Source of the DNA: DASRDZ01 sp035569495 | GTDB taxonomy: Bacteria; Chloroflexota; Dormibacteria; Aeolococcales; Aeolococcaceae | DNA: 64,000 bases | Direction of reading: 5' to 3' | Assembly: GCA_035569495.1 (NCBI GenBank) | Contig: DATMMX010000032.1 | Coordinates: forward strand, 1-64,000 | Shown: positions 50,558-58,657 of the stretch, piece after piece | Numbering within the stretch: the stretch's first letter is position 1 | Layout of the letters: each line of letters begins with the position of its first letter | Notes under the pieces: model-generated | The model's database searches: none | What the model saw: only the letters and a program-made list of their open reading frames with translations | Told to the model about the DNA's origin: nothing | Made by a program: the position numbers and the translations under genes

Positions 50558-51294
50558 GCTGCGACGACGCCGAGCTGACCCTGGCCCTCGCCGGCATGGG
50601 CGACGTCGACGCCGCCGAGCTGCGCGAGGCACGGTTGCACGCGCAGACCTGCGCGCGCTGCGTGGCGGCCGAGCGGGAGTACGCGCTGGCGCTCGACATG
50701 ATCGCGCGTGCCGCCGTTCCCGACGGGCCGCCGCCGGAGCTGCGCCGGCGCATCCTCGAGTCGATCGCGCCGCAGCCGGTGCGTCCCGCCGCGCGCGAGG
50801 AGCCGCGCGAGACCGCGACCTCTCCCTGGTGGCGCCGCGCCTGGCAGCGCGTGCCCAGCGGTCGCGCCGCCACCGCGTTCGGCTTTGCGGGCAGCGTCGC
50901 GGCCGTGGCGCTGGCCGCGGTCCTGCTGCTCACGCGCGGCGCGGCGCCGCTGGAGACGCTGCCGCTGCAGGCCGGCGTGAATCAGCCGGGATTGGCCGGA
51001 ACTCTGACGTACTACCGCAGCAGCGGCGACGCGGTGGTGTCGCTGCACGGCCTCGCCGCGGGCCCGCGCACCGCGGGCGGCGCGCCCGGCGTCTACGAGC
51101 TGTGGCTGCTGCGCAGTGGTGGCGCGGCGACGGCGGCGGGCGTGCTCTCGCAGCAGCCTGACGGGACGTGGCGCGCGGTGGTGCACCGCCAGGCGCCCGC
51201 CGACGTCACCGTGGCGGCGACGCTGGAGCCGGCGCCGGGCACGGCGTCGCCGACCGGTGCGCAGCTCTTCGAGGCGAGCCTGCCGCAGACCTAG
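50554..51294 (+). CDS. Anti-sigma factor, RskA/ZAS type
   Basis: The product has 246 residues from GTG 50554. The N-terminal zinc anti-sigma motif is LHAQTCARC (H-x3-C-x2-C) near residue 24-31. One transmembrane helix lies at about 108-128. The extracellular domain (GVNQPGLAGTL to the end) resembles the RskA C-terminal domain, with GVYELWLLRSGG and SLHGLAAGP. It holds the sigma factor at the membrane until regulated proteolysis frees it. Confidence 0.9.
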   Translation: MSCDDAELTLALAGMGDVDAAELREARLHAQTCARCVAAEREYALALDMIARAAVPDGPPPELRRRILESIAPQPVRPAAREEPRETATSPWWRRAWQRVPSGRAATAFGFAGSVAAVALAAVLLLTRGAAPLETLPLQAGVNQPGLAGTLTYYRSSGDAVVSLHGLAAGPRTAGGAPGVYELWLLRSGGAATAAGVLSQQPDGTWRAVVHRQAPADVTVAATLEPAPGTASPTGAQLFEASLPQT

Positions 51295-51377
51295 TCGCCG
51301 GGTCGACCGCAACGCGGTGGCGGGCGCGGCGGTCATCTCCAACTGAACTGCAGCGGAGTCTCCCGGGAGGCCTGGCA

Positions 51378-53132
51378 ATGCGCCGTGTGGCATTCGCGCG
51401 ATTTGGCGCGTCCGTGGTCATCGCGGTGACCGCACTCGCGGTGGCCGGTCCGCGCGCCGGCGCCGGCACCACCGCGCAGGCGCTCGACCCCGGCGCGGCG
51501 GTGGCGGGCACGTCGTCCAACTTCACCCTGGTCGGCCACGAGCCGCTCTACAACCGTGGCGAGAACGCGGCCATCACCCTGTACGGCCACTACGTCTACA
51601 TCGGCAGCCGCACCGACTCCGAGCCGCACCACCTGCATCCGGGCGTGCTCGTCGTCGACGCCGCCGACCCGTCGCAGCCGAAGGTGGTCAACGAGGTCAG
51701 CGTCACCAGCGTCGACCCGCACCTGGTCGACGGCTACACGTCGCGCGAGCTGCGCGTCTGGCCACAGCAGCAGATGCTGATGGTCGTCTACATGAGCTGC
51801 AGCGACATCCTCCACCAGTGCGCCGGCAACGGCGACGTGGGCGGCCCGCCCAACTTCCAGCAGATCGCCTTCTTCGACATCAGCACTCCGTCGTCGCCGC
51901 GCCTGGTCACCACCTTCGTGCCCAAGGCGATGCCGCACGAATTGTTCCTCTGGGTCGACCCGGCCAACCCGGCGGGGCGCGCGCTGGTGTACTCGACGTC
52001 GCCGAACCAGTCGGGCCGGGGGCTGGCACTGTCGGTGTTCGACATCAGCAAATGGCGCAGCGCGCAGGTCGGCGAGCTGGCCCACTTCGACGTCGCCTCG
52101 CTGTACACCGCCGCGGAGAAGCAGCTCTGCCCGCTGCCCGACGACGGCACCTCGCCGTGCTACGACGTGCGCCTGCACTCGATCAGCCTCACCCCCGATG
52201 GCACCCAGCTCTACATGGCCCATCTCGGTGGCGGCGTGCTGGTCGCGGACACGCACGAGGTCGCGGCGGGGACGCCGAACCCGAAGATCACCCTGGTGAC
52301 GCCGATCGCGCAGCGCGCCTACTGGGACAACCAGGGCGCGCACTCGGCGGTGAAGATCCCCGGACGGCCGTACCTGTTCACCACCGAGGAGATCTACGGC
52401 AAGCTGGGCTACGTCGGCACCCAGGCATTCGGGCGCGCGTTGAGTGGCTGCCCGTGGGGATGGGCGCGCGTGGTCGACATCGCCGACGCGGCGCGGCCCA
52501 CCGTGGTGTCGCAGTACAAGATCGACAAGAACCAGCAGACGTCCTGCACCGCGCCGACCAGCCCGGGCTACGTCAACGTCCTCGCCGAGGACAACTTCAG
52601 CAGCTACGCGTCGCACAACCCGACGGTGCTGCCCGACCTGGCCCTGGTGACGTGGCACTCAGGCGGTCTGCGTGCCGTGGACCTGCGCGACCCGGCGAAT
52701 CCGGTTGGCGCGGGCTTCTTCCTGCCCGCTCCGAATGCGTACTCGGTGACGCCCGATCCCGCGCTGGAGCCGGGCAGCAACGGGGTGATCGCCTGGAGCT
52801 ACCCGATCATCAGCAACGGGCTCATCTACTTCATCGACATTCGCAACGGGCTCTACATCGTCAAGTACACCGGCACCCATGCGCAGCAGGTGCAGCACGT
52901 CAGGTTCTTGGAAGGCAACTCCAACGTCGGCGACGCGTACCGGCTGGAGTACGGCGACAGTGAGACCGCGCGCGTGGTGTCGGATTCGGTGGGTGCGGCC
53001 TCGCCGGCGGAGGTCGGTCTTCCCATGACCGGTGGTGCGGCCGGCGCCACGGTCCTCGGCGCCGGGGGTGTGATTGCCGTCGTGGCGGGGACGGTGCTGG
53101 TGCGCAGGCGGCGCAGGCGGGCGACCGGCTAG
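51378..53132 (+). CDS. LVIVD-repeat surface protein with LPMTG anchor
   Basis: The product has 584 residues from ATG 51378 (GGGAGG upstream). Signal peptide: ASVVIAVTALAVAGPRAGA. Residues 50-550 carry propeller repeats: VYIGSRTD..., LVVDAADPSQPKVV, FFDISTPSSPRLV, RVVDIADAARPTVV, AVDLRDPANPVGA. The end is LPMTG, a hydrophobic helix and RRRRRRATG, a classical sortase signal. The large propeller may bind a ligand at the wall. It follows the anti-sigma gene by 83 bases and may be regulated by the sigma factor. Its last four bases overlap the convergent SurA-like gene. Confidence 0.85.
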   Translation: MRRVAFARFGASVVIAVTALAVAGPRAGAGTTAQALDPGAAVAGTSSNFTLVGHEPLYNRGENAAITLYGHYVYIGSRTDSEPHHLHPGVLVVDAADPSQPKVVNEVSVTSVDPHLVDGYTSRELRVWPQQQMLMVVYMSCSDILHQCAGNGDVGGPPNFQQIAFFDISTPSSPRLVTTFVPKAMPHELFLWVDPANPAGRALVYSTSPNQSGRGLALSVFDISKWRSAQVGELAHFDVASLYTAAEKQLCPLPDDGTSPCYDVRLHSISLTPDGTQLYMAHLGGGVLVADTHEVAAGTPNPKITLVTPIAQRAYWDNQGAHSAVKIPGRPYLFTTEEIYGKLGYVGTQAFGRALSGCPWGWARVVDIADAARPTVVSQYKIDKNQQTSCTAPTSPGYVNVLAEDNFSSYASHNPTVLPDLALVTWHSGGLRAVDLRDPANPVGAGFFLPAPNAYSVTPDPALEPGSNGVIAWSYPIISNGLIYFIDIRNGLYIVKYTGTHAQQVQHVRFLEGNSNVGDAYRLEYGDSETARVVSDSVGAASPAEVGLPMTGGAAGATVLGAGGVIAVVAGTVLVRRRRRRATG

Positions 53133-53704
53133 AGACCCTGCAGGCAGGCGGGATAGGCGTGCTGCGTCGTGCACGGCGGTGCGTAGACGGTGACCTTGGC
53201 GTCGCGCAGCGCGCTGGCGAAGGCCGTGTCGTAGCCGGTCGGGTCGGCGGCGCGCAGGCGTTGCTGGACCAGCAGCTCACGCACCGCGGCGCGCGTGCCC
53301 GCGTCGCTGAGCCCGCTGGCGCCCAGGTCTGCGACCAGCGCGTCGGCGTTGCCCGCGGTGCTCTGCAGCCGCTGCAGCGTGGCGCTGACGTCGGCGTCGC
53401 TGACGGTGACGTGATGCGCGGTGGCGATCTGCTCGATGACTGCGGTGGCGACCACGGCGCGAACTCCCGCCGCCTCGATGCCCTGCAGGCGCTGCGCGTC
53501 GGCGGGCACCGCGGCGTTGAGGGCGTGGCCGGTGCGCTGCTCCAGGCGTTCGCGCAGTGACTGCACGGCGGCGTTGTAGGCCTGGATGCTCACGGAGGCG
53601 CCGTTGACGGTGGCGGCGACGCCGGTTGTCGACGGCGTGGCGTCGCCGCACGCGGCGAGGACGACGGCGGCCAGCGATATGGCGACGAGGGCGAGTCTGC
53701 GCAT
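53129..53704 (-). CDS. SurA-N-like lipoprotein (possible chaperone)
   Basis: The product has 191 residues from ATG 53704, chosen over TTG 53713 because AGGAG lies ten bases upstream of it. The lipoprotein signal ends VVLAACGD. The mature part has the SurA/trigger-factor N-terminal pattern: ATVNGASVSIQAYNAAVQSLRERLEQR, then VIEQIATAHHVTVSDADVSATLQRLQ. It lacks the parvulin prolyl-isomerase domain, so it would be a chaperone-like lipoprotein at most. It is the last gene of the DUF4331-TPR-NicO operon, one base after NicO. Confidence 0.72.
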   Translation of the reverse strand: MRRLALVAISLAAVVLAACGDATPSTTGVAATVNGASVSIQAYNAAVQSLRERLEQRTGHALNAAVPADAQRLQGIEAAGVRAVVATAVIEQIATAHHVTVSDADVSATLQRLQSTAGNADALVADLGASGLSDAGTRAAVRELLVQQRLRAADPTGYDTAFASALRDAKVTVYAPPCTTQHAYPACLQGL

Positions 53705-53705
53705 G

Positions 53706-55178
53706 TCAGGCAACTCCTGAAAGGGCCTGCACGGTCAGTCCCAGACCGGCGGCGGAGATGAGCAGGGCACTGGCCACGGGCAGCACGGCGGCCGCGCGCT
53801 GCAGGGCGCGGACGCGGGCGAGGTTGGGCACGCGGCGGACGGCGCGCGCCCCGGAGGCGATGGCGGTGCCGATGCCGACCAGCACCGCGGCCAGCCCGGC
53901 GCTGAAGGCGACGATGAGCAGGATGCCGCCGGCGATGCGGTGCAGCGACACGGCGGCGAGCAGCACCAGCAATGCGGACGGGCAGGGGACGAGGCCACCG
54001 GCGACGCCGAGGGCGAGCAGGCCGCGGCGCGAGGTCCGTTGCGCAGCGTTGTGGTCATGCGCGTGCGCGTGGTCGTGCGCGTTCTCATGGTGGTGGGTGT
54101 GCCCGTGATCGCCGTGCGCGTGCGCGTGTTCCGCCAGCGCCGCGAGCGGCCCACCGCGCCGCGCCGAGCGCACCCGCACCGCCACCATGGCCACGCCGAC
54201 AACCAGGATCAGCGCCCCCGAACCGAGCGTCAGGATGGGATACAGCCGCTCCGGTGCCACCACGGTCGCCGCGAACAGCGTCAGCAACCCCAGCGCGAAC
54301 ACGCCCGCGGTGTGCGTCACCGTGATCGTCGCCCCCAGCATCACCGCGTCGCGCCAGGAGCGGCGCGTCCCCACCAGGTACCCGGCCATCACCGTCTTGC
54401 CGTGCCCCGGAGAGAGCGCGTGCGCCGCGCCGAGCGCCATCGCAGCGAAGACCGCGAGCAGCACCAGTGCTCCGTCGCCGTGCGAGTCGAGCAGGCCGAC
54501 CAGCCCGTCGCGCGCCGCGGTGGCCGCACCGCCGACCGGCCCGAGCAGTGTCGTGTCGCTGCTCACCAATCCCGCTCGCAGCTGCAGGCGCGCGTCGGCG
54601 ACGTCGAGCGGCGAGGTGAGCCGGTCCTGCGGATATGAGCGCAGCATGTCGCTCGGCGACGTCGACGGCACGTCCGCCGCCTCCACCGCTGCGCCGCCCG
54701 CCACCTGCACGGTGATCTCCCGCCAGCCGATGCGCCCCGCGTCGTCGCCGTCGTGCACGGTGACGGTGTGCGTCGCACCCGGCGAGACGCGCGCGGTGAG
54801 CAGCACCTCGACGCGCAGCGTCTGCAGCCCCGCCTGCCCGGGTCGGAACGCCATGCTGCGATCGGCGACGCCGAGTGAGACGGCGGCGCCGTCCACGGCG
54901 ACGTGCACCGCGTCGCGCACGGTCGCGGCCCGGCGCGACAGCCACCCCGGGCTGTCAGCGCCCATCGCCTGCTGCTCCTGGAACGCCGGGATCTCCGCGT
55001 AGTCGATGACGTGGCGCACCCGTAGCACGTCGCCGTCGAGCAGCACCGCCGTGGCGTGGTTGACGGTGAAGTTGCCGAGCGGATGCGCCAGCGCGGTCAG
55101 CGGCAGCAGCACCGCCGCGGCCGCGCCGAGCATCGCGGCGAGAACCACACGGCGTGCGCGCAGGTGGCGGCCGATCAT
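53706..55178 (-). CDS. NicO-family nickel/cobalt transporter with extracellular N-terminal domain
   Basis: The product has 490 residues. After a signal peptide (MLGAAAAVLLPLTALA) comes a 200-residue beta domain starting HPLGNFTVNHAT, common in exported NicO proteins. Six or more helices follow, with HALSPGHGKTVMAGYLVG near residue 255 and GGLVPCPSALLVLLAAV near 395, the NicO signatures. Between them lies a loop with many histidines (HAHAHGDHGHTHHH and HDHAHAHDH), a metal-binding stretch. It likely exports or takes up Ni or Co, RcnA-like. ATGA overlap with the TPR gene shows tight coupling. Confidence 0.88.
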   Translation of the reverse strand: MIGRHLRARRVVLAAMLGAAAAVLLPLTALAHPLGNFTVNHATAVLLDGDVLRVRHVIDYAEIPAFQEQQAMGADSPGWLSRRAATVRDAVHVAVDGAAVSLGVADRSMAFRPGQAGLQTLRVEVLLTARVSPGATHTVTVHDGDDAGRIGWREITVQVAGGAAVEAADVPSTSPSDMLRSYPQDRLTSPLDVADARLQLRAGLVSSDTTLLGPVGGAATAARDGLVGLLDSHGDGALVLLAVFAAMALGAAHALSPGHGKTVMAGYLVGTRRSWRDAVMLGATITVTHTAGVFALGLLTLFAATVVAPERLYPILTLGSGALILVVGVAMVAVRVRSARRGGPLAALAEHAHAHGDHGHTHHHENAHDHAHAHDHNAAQRTSRRGLLALGVAGGLVPCPSALLVLLAAVSLHRIAGGILLIVAFSAGLAAVLVGIGTAIASGARAVRRVPNLARVRALQRAAAVLPVASALLISAAGLGLTVQALSGVA

Positions 55179-56530
55179 CGTGACAGTCCCTCCAGCGTGG
55201 AGCGCGCCATCCCGCTCTGCAGCACCGAGAACGACGGGTTGATCGACAGCGCGGTCGACAGGTCGTCGCGCGCCTGCGCAGCCATGCCCAAAGCGGCTTC
55301 GATCATGCCGCTGTGGAAGAACATCAGCGCGTCGCGCGTGCCCAACCGATGCGCCAGGTGCATGGCATCCAGCGCGCCGTGCAGGTCGCCGCTCTGGAAC
55401 AGCGTCCAGGCGAGCACGTCGGCCGACTGCACGCTGGGACGGTCGCGCATCGCCCGCTGCGCGGCGGCGAGCGCGCCGGGCAGGTCGCGGTGGTGGTCGG
55501 CGTCGAAGAGGGCCAGCTCCTGGTCGACGTCGACGCCACCCGTCGCCGAGAGCAGCGTGTCCTCCGCGGCGGCGAGGTCGTACTGCTGCGCGGCCCCGGC
55601 GCTGTCGCCACTCGCGGTGAGCACGTCGCCGAGCGCGATCACGTACTGCGGCAGCGGATACGTCGCCACCGCGGTGCGGTACAGCGCCGCCGCCTCGCCG
55701 ACGCGCCCCTGTGCCGCGCGGACCTTCGCCAGCGCCGCCTCGGCGTGCACGTAGCCCGGGTCCTGCTGCAGCGCCGCCTGGTACTGCGTCTCCGCCGAGG
55801 CGAGGTCGCCGCTGTTGAAGGACAGGTTGCCGAGCAGCACCTGCACGTAGGCGACGTTCTCCGCAACCGGCCCACCCGCGGTCACCGCCATGCCCATCGC
55901 GGTGATCGCGCCCGCGACGTCGCCGTGCAGCTCGCGCAGGTACGACACCCGGCTGTACGAGGCGAGGTCGGGACGGACGTCGACCATCTGCTGCACGGTG
56001 GCCACCGCGTCGCCGTAGCGGCCCAGCTCGACCTGCGCGTCGGTGATCACGCCGAGCGGCCCCGCGCCATGCGGGTCGAGCAGCGCGGCGCGCTGTCCCC
56101 AGGCGAGCGCGTCGGTGAAGCGGTGCCGGGCCAGGGCCAGGGTGCCGCTGAGCAGCGTCGCCTCACCGTCGTGCGGCGAGAGGCCCAGCGCCGAGCCGAG
56201 CAGGTCGTCCGCCTTGGCGTAGTAGGAGGGGTCGCCGACCTCGCGCACCCGCTGCAGGTACGCGGCGGCGAGCGTGTCGAGCGCCTGCACGTCGTCGGGC
56301 GCGCTGCGCAGGTGCGCCTGGGTCGCGGCGATGAGCTGCTCGGTGCCATCGGCCACCGCGACGGCGGCAACACCGGCGCCGGGCGACGCATGCGTCACCG
56401 GCGCGGCAGCACCACCACCGCACGCCACCAGGGCCATCCCCAAAGCCGACGCCGCCCCGAGGACGAAGGGGCTCCGTGTGGAGCCCCTCCTTCCCGAGGT
56501 GGGCGCAGGCGGAACCTGCGTCGTGCTCAC
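55175..56530 (-). CDS. TPR-repeat lipoprotein
   Basis: The product has 451 residues from GTG 56530, overlapping the DUF4331 stop (GTGA). The lipoprotein signal ends ALVACGGG near residue 38. From about residue 65 there are seven or more tetratricopeptide repeats (LDTLAAAYLQRVREVGD, AALLDPHGAGPLG, AALQQDPGYVHAEAAL, DDLSTALSINPSF). It is presumably a protein-interaction scaffold outside the membrane. Position between DUF4331 and NicO suggests it works with both. Confidence 0.87.
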   Translation of the reverse strand: MSTTQVPPAPTSGRRGSTRSPFVLGAASALGMALVACGGGAAAPVTHASPGAGVAAVAVADGTEQLIAATQAHLRSAPDDVQALDTLAAAYLQRVREVGDPSYYAKADDLLGSALGLSPHDGEATLLSGTLALARHRFTDALAWGQRAALLDPHGAGPLGVITDAQVELGRYGDAVATVQQMVDVRPDLASYSRVSYLRELHGDVAGAITAMGMAVTAGGPVAENVAYVQVLLGNLSFNSGDLASAETQYQAALQQDPGYVHAEAALAKVRAAQGRVGEAAALYRTAVATYPLPQYVIALGDVLTASGDSAGAAQQYDLAAAEDTLLSATGGVDVDQELALFDADHHRDLPGALAAAQRAMRDRPSVQSADVLAWTLFQSGDLHGALDAMHLAHRLGTRDALMFFHSGMIEAALGMAAQARDDLSTALSINPSFSVLQSGMARSTLEGLSR

Positions 56531-57900
56531 GGCATGTGGGGGTCGGCGAGGTAGGGGAAGTGCGCCTGGAAGGGCACGTCGTTGGCGTTGACACCGTCGC
56601 CCACCACGGACGGGATGCTCACGCCGTCGGTCGCCCCGGCCACCGCCTGGACCGCGATGTCGACCACGTCGTCAGCAAGCCGGCGCCCGTTGGGCCAGCC
56701 GTCGAGCTGTCCACCGAGGACGCCGAGGCGGTTGACCGCGTTGGGATCCGCGCTGCTGGGCGCGATCGACATGTTGAGTCGCAACTCGTCGGCCAGTGTC
56801 GGGTTGGCCAGCGCCGACTTGTTGAGCCCCGGCAGACCGGTGAGCAGCACCGCGACCAGGTCCTGACGGTTGGTCGTCGGCGTCTGCGGATCGATCAGCG
56901 CGTGGATCAGCGCCGCCAATTCCGGTGTGGTGAAGCGGTCGAGGAACTGCTTGTCGTCCTGCGGCTTGCTGCCGTTGAACAGGTCCTTGGTGGCGAAGTC
57001 GGTGATCACCTCGTTGACCAGCGGGTTGCCCAGGCGCGAGACCTGGACCCAGGGGCCGGACTCGTCCTTGCTGCCCTTCTCGAGCACGGTCACCTTGTGC
57101 CGCGAGGCGCTGGCCCAGACGCCGACCACGTTGTCATTGGCGTTCTCGCTGTGCAGCATGGCCTTGGGCACGCGCAGCACGATGCTCTGCGTGTTGAGGC
57201 CGGCCAGGTAGTCGTGGCCCGCGGTGCCGAAGGGCGGCAGGTTGAGCAGGTCGAAGATGCCGCCGAGGTCGGCGAAGAACGGGTCGTCGCGCTGCCCGGC
57301 CCAGACGGTGACGTCGCCCTGCGGCGTGTTCAGCGTGTGCACCGCCGCCTGTGCCAGCGCGTGGTAGTGCGCCGCGTTGCCGGTCGACGCCGAGCCGACC
57401 ACGTCCGGCGGGGTGAGCAGGCCGCTGCCCAGGACGGTGCCTCCGTCACCCTCGTCCGTATGCATGGTCAGGGTGTACGTCTGCGGCCGGTTCCAGTTGA
57501 GGTAGCGGTTGTGCACGGCGTCGTAGCTGATCGGGCCGGTGTTGTAAAGGAATGTCTGGCTGTTGACGGTCGTGGTGGTGAACCGCAGATCGAAGGTGAC
57601 GTGGCTGCGGCCGTCGCCCACGTTGTCGACGTGGAACTGGTAGAGCACGTCGTCGCCGAACCGGTAGAAGTTGGGGCCCCCCGCGGGCTGCTCGAAGGGC
57701 ACGTAGTCGGCCACGAGAGTCACCGTGCCGGTGGCGTCGGGGCTGACGAAGGCGTAGAGGTCGGTGTTGTCAGCCACCGGGTCCTCACTGATCAGCGGTG
57801 CCTCGCGGTGGCTCGATGCCGACACCGCCCAGGGCGTGATGGTCAACCCCGCGGTGGCCGCGAGGATCACGCCGACGATGAAAGGTCGTCGTTTGCGCAT
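56527..57900 (-). CDS. DUF4331-domain secreted protein
   Basis: The product has 457 residues from ATG 57900 with AGGAGG ten bases upstream. It carries a signal peptide (FIVGVILAATAGLTITPWAVSA). The family start is SSHREAPLISEDPVADNTDLYAFV, and further DUF4331 features are FRFGDDV-like FYRFGDDVLYQ, VWAGQRDDPFF and LNMSIAP near the end. The function is unknown; homologues are secreted and often sit with TPR and NicO genes. It is the first gene of this four-gene operon, facing the sigma/anti-sigma block. Confidence 0.9.
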   Translation of the reverse strand: MRKRRPFIVGVILAATAGLTITPWAVSASSHREAPLISEDPVADNTDLYAFVSPDATGTVTLVADYVPFEQPAGGPNFYRFGDDVLYQFHVDNVGDGRSHVTFDLRFTTTTVNSQTFLYNTGPISYDAVHNRYLNWNRPQTYTLTMHTDEGDGGTVLGSGLLTPPDVVGSASTGNAAHYHALAQAAVHTLNTPQGDVTVWAGQRDDPFFADLGGIFDLLNLPPFGTAGHDYLAGLNTQSIVLRVPKAMLHSENANDNVVGVWASASRHKVTVLEKGSKDESGPWVQVSRLGNPLVNEVITDFATKDLFNGSKPQDDKQFLDRFTTPELAALIHALIDPQTPTTNRQDLVAVLLTGLPGLNKSALANPTLADELRLNMSIAPSSADPNAVNRLGVLGGQLDGWPNGRRLADDVVDIAVQAVAGATDGVSIPSVVGDGVNANDVPFQAHFPYLADPHMP

Positions 57901-58041
57901 GGGCTGCCTCCTGAGTCGCTGCGACAGGCGCGGTGGCGCCCTCTTCTCGCTGTACGCAGCGCTGCGCGGAGCGGATGCAGCGATGAGTCCCGGCGCGACG
58001 CGGCGTCTCCAGAGGCGATGAACGCCAGAACCGCGGTCCGC
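57901..58041. other. Intergenic region, no gene seen
   Basis: The 141 bases between the MarR stop and the DUF4331 start, both on the minus strand. It contains the DUF4331 ribosome site next to 57900 but no clear promoter boxes or hairpin. Confidence 0.4.
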
Positions 58042-58557
58042 TCAGTCCTCGGGCTGCTCGTGCTCCACGCTGAGGCCGGGATGCACGCCGGAGGTGAGCT
58101 GCATCTCCACAGCCAGCTTCTGCAGCAGCGCCACCAGACTGCTGCGCTCCGCGTCGCTGAGGGTGGTGCCCAGGCTCATCTCGTGGGCGGTGGCCCGCTT
58201 CAGCGCCCGGCTCATCAGGCGCCGTCCCGCGGGTGTCACGTGGAGGGCGCGCGCTCGGCGGTCGTGGGGGTTGGCGCGGCGTTCCAGCAGCCCGCGCTCC
58301 TCGAGCTGGTCGACCAGCGCCACCATGCGGCTGGCCGGGATGCGCAGCATCTCGCCGAGCGCCTGCTGCGAGCGACCCTCCTCGCGGGCCACGAAGCGCA
58401 GCAGCAGGAAGTGGCGCGGGTCGATGCCCAGCGGCGCCAGCGCCGCGTGGAAGCGCCGCGACCCCTCGAAGCCGAGCTGGGAGAGCAGGAAGCCGAGACT
58501 GTCCAGCGGCCCGCCGCCGCCGGGCTCGATGCCGAAGCGCTCCTTGACATCAGTCAC
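58042..58557 (-). CDS. MarR-family transcriptional regulator
   Basis: The product has 171 residues from GTG 58557. The winged-helix region is LLLRFVAREEGRSQQALGEMLRIPASRMVALVDQLEERGLLERR in order, followed by the wing NPHDRRARALHVT; dimer helices flank it. It is divergent from the MMPL transporter, so it probably represses that pump. TAGTAT six bases before the GTG gives a leaderless start. The ligand is unknown. Confidence 0.92.
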   Translation of the reverse strand: MTDVKERFGIEPGGGGPLDSLGFLLSQLGFEGSRRFHAALAPLGIDPRHFLLLRFVAREEGRSQQALGEMLRIPASRMVALVDQLEERGLLERRANPHDRRARALHVTPAGRRLMSRALKRATAHEMSLGTTLSDAERSSLVALLQKLAVEMQLTSGVHPGLSVEHEQPED

Positions 58558-58563
58558 CCAGCA

Positions 58564-58600
58564 ATACTACCATCGCACAACCATTACAGACGAAATGATT
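58564..58600. promoter_or_regulatory. MarR promoter and candidate operator
   Basis: The minus-strand -10 box TAGTAT is read from 58569 to 58564, six bases before GTG 58557. An imperfect palindrome, AACCATT (58579-58585), eight bases and AATGATT (58594-58600), has one mismatch in seven. It sits between the divergent genes where a MarR dimer would control both. Confidence 0.5.
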
Positions 58601-58657
58601 ACGGGCGGCACGGCCTGACCGGACCCGCGGCCTGAGCTGAGCGCAAGGAGGTTCCCG

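Noticed and set aside
56476..58635. A 719-residue plus-strand frame across DUF4331 and MarR
   Set aside because: Shadow of two well-supported minus-strand genes; no recognisable motif.
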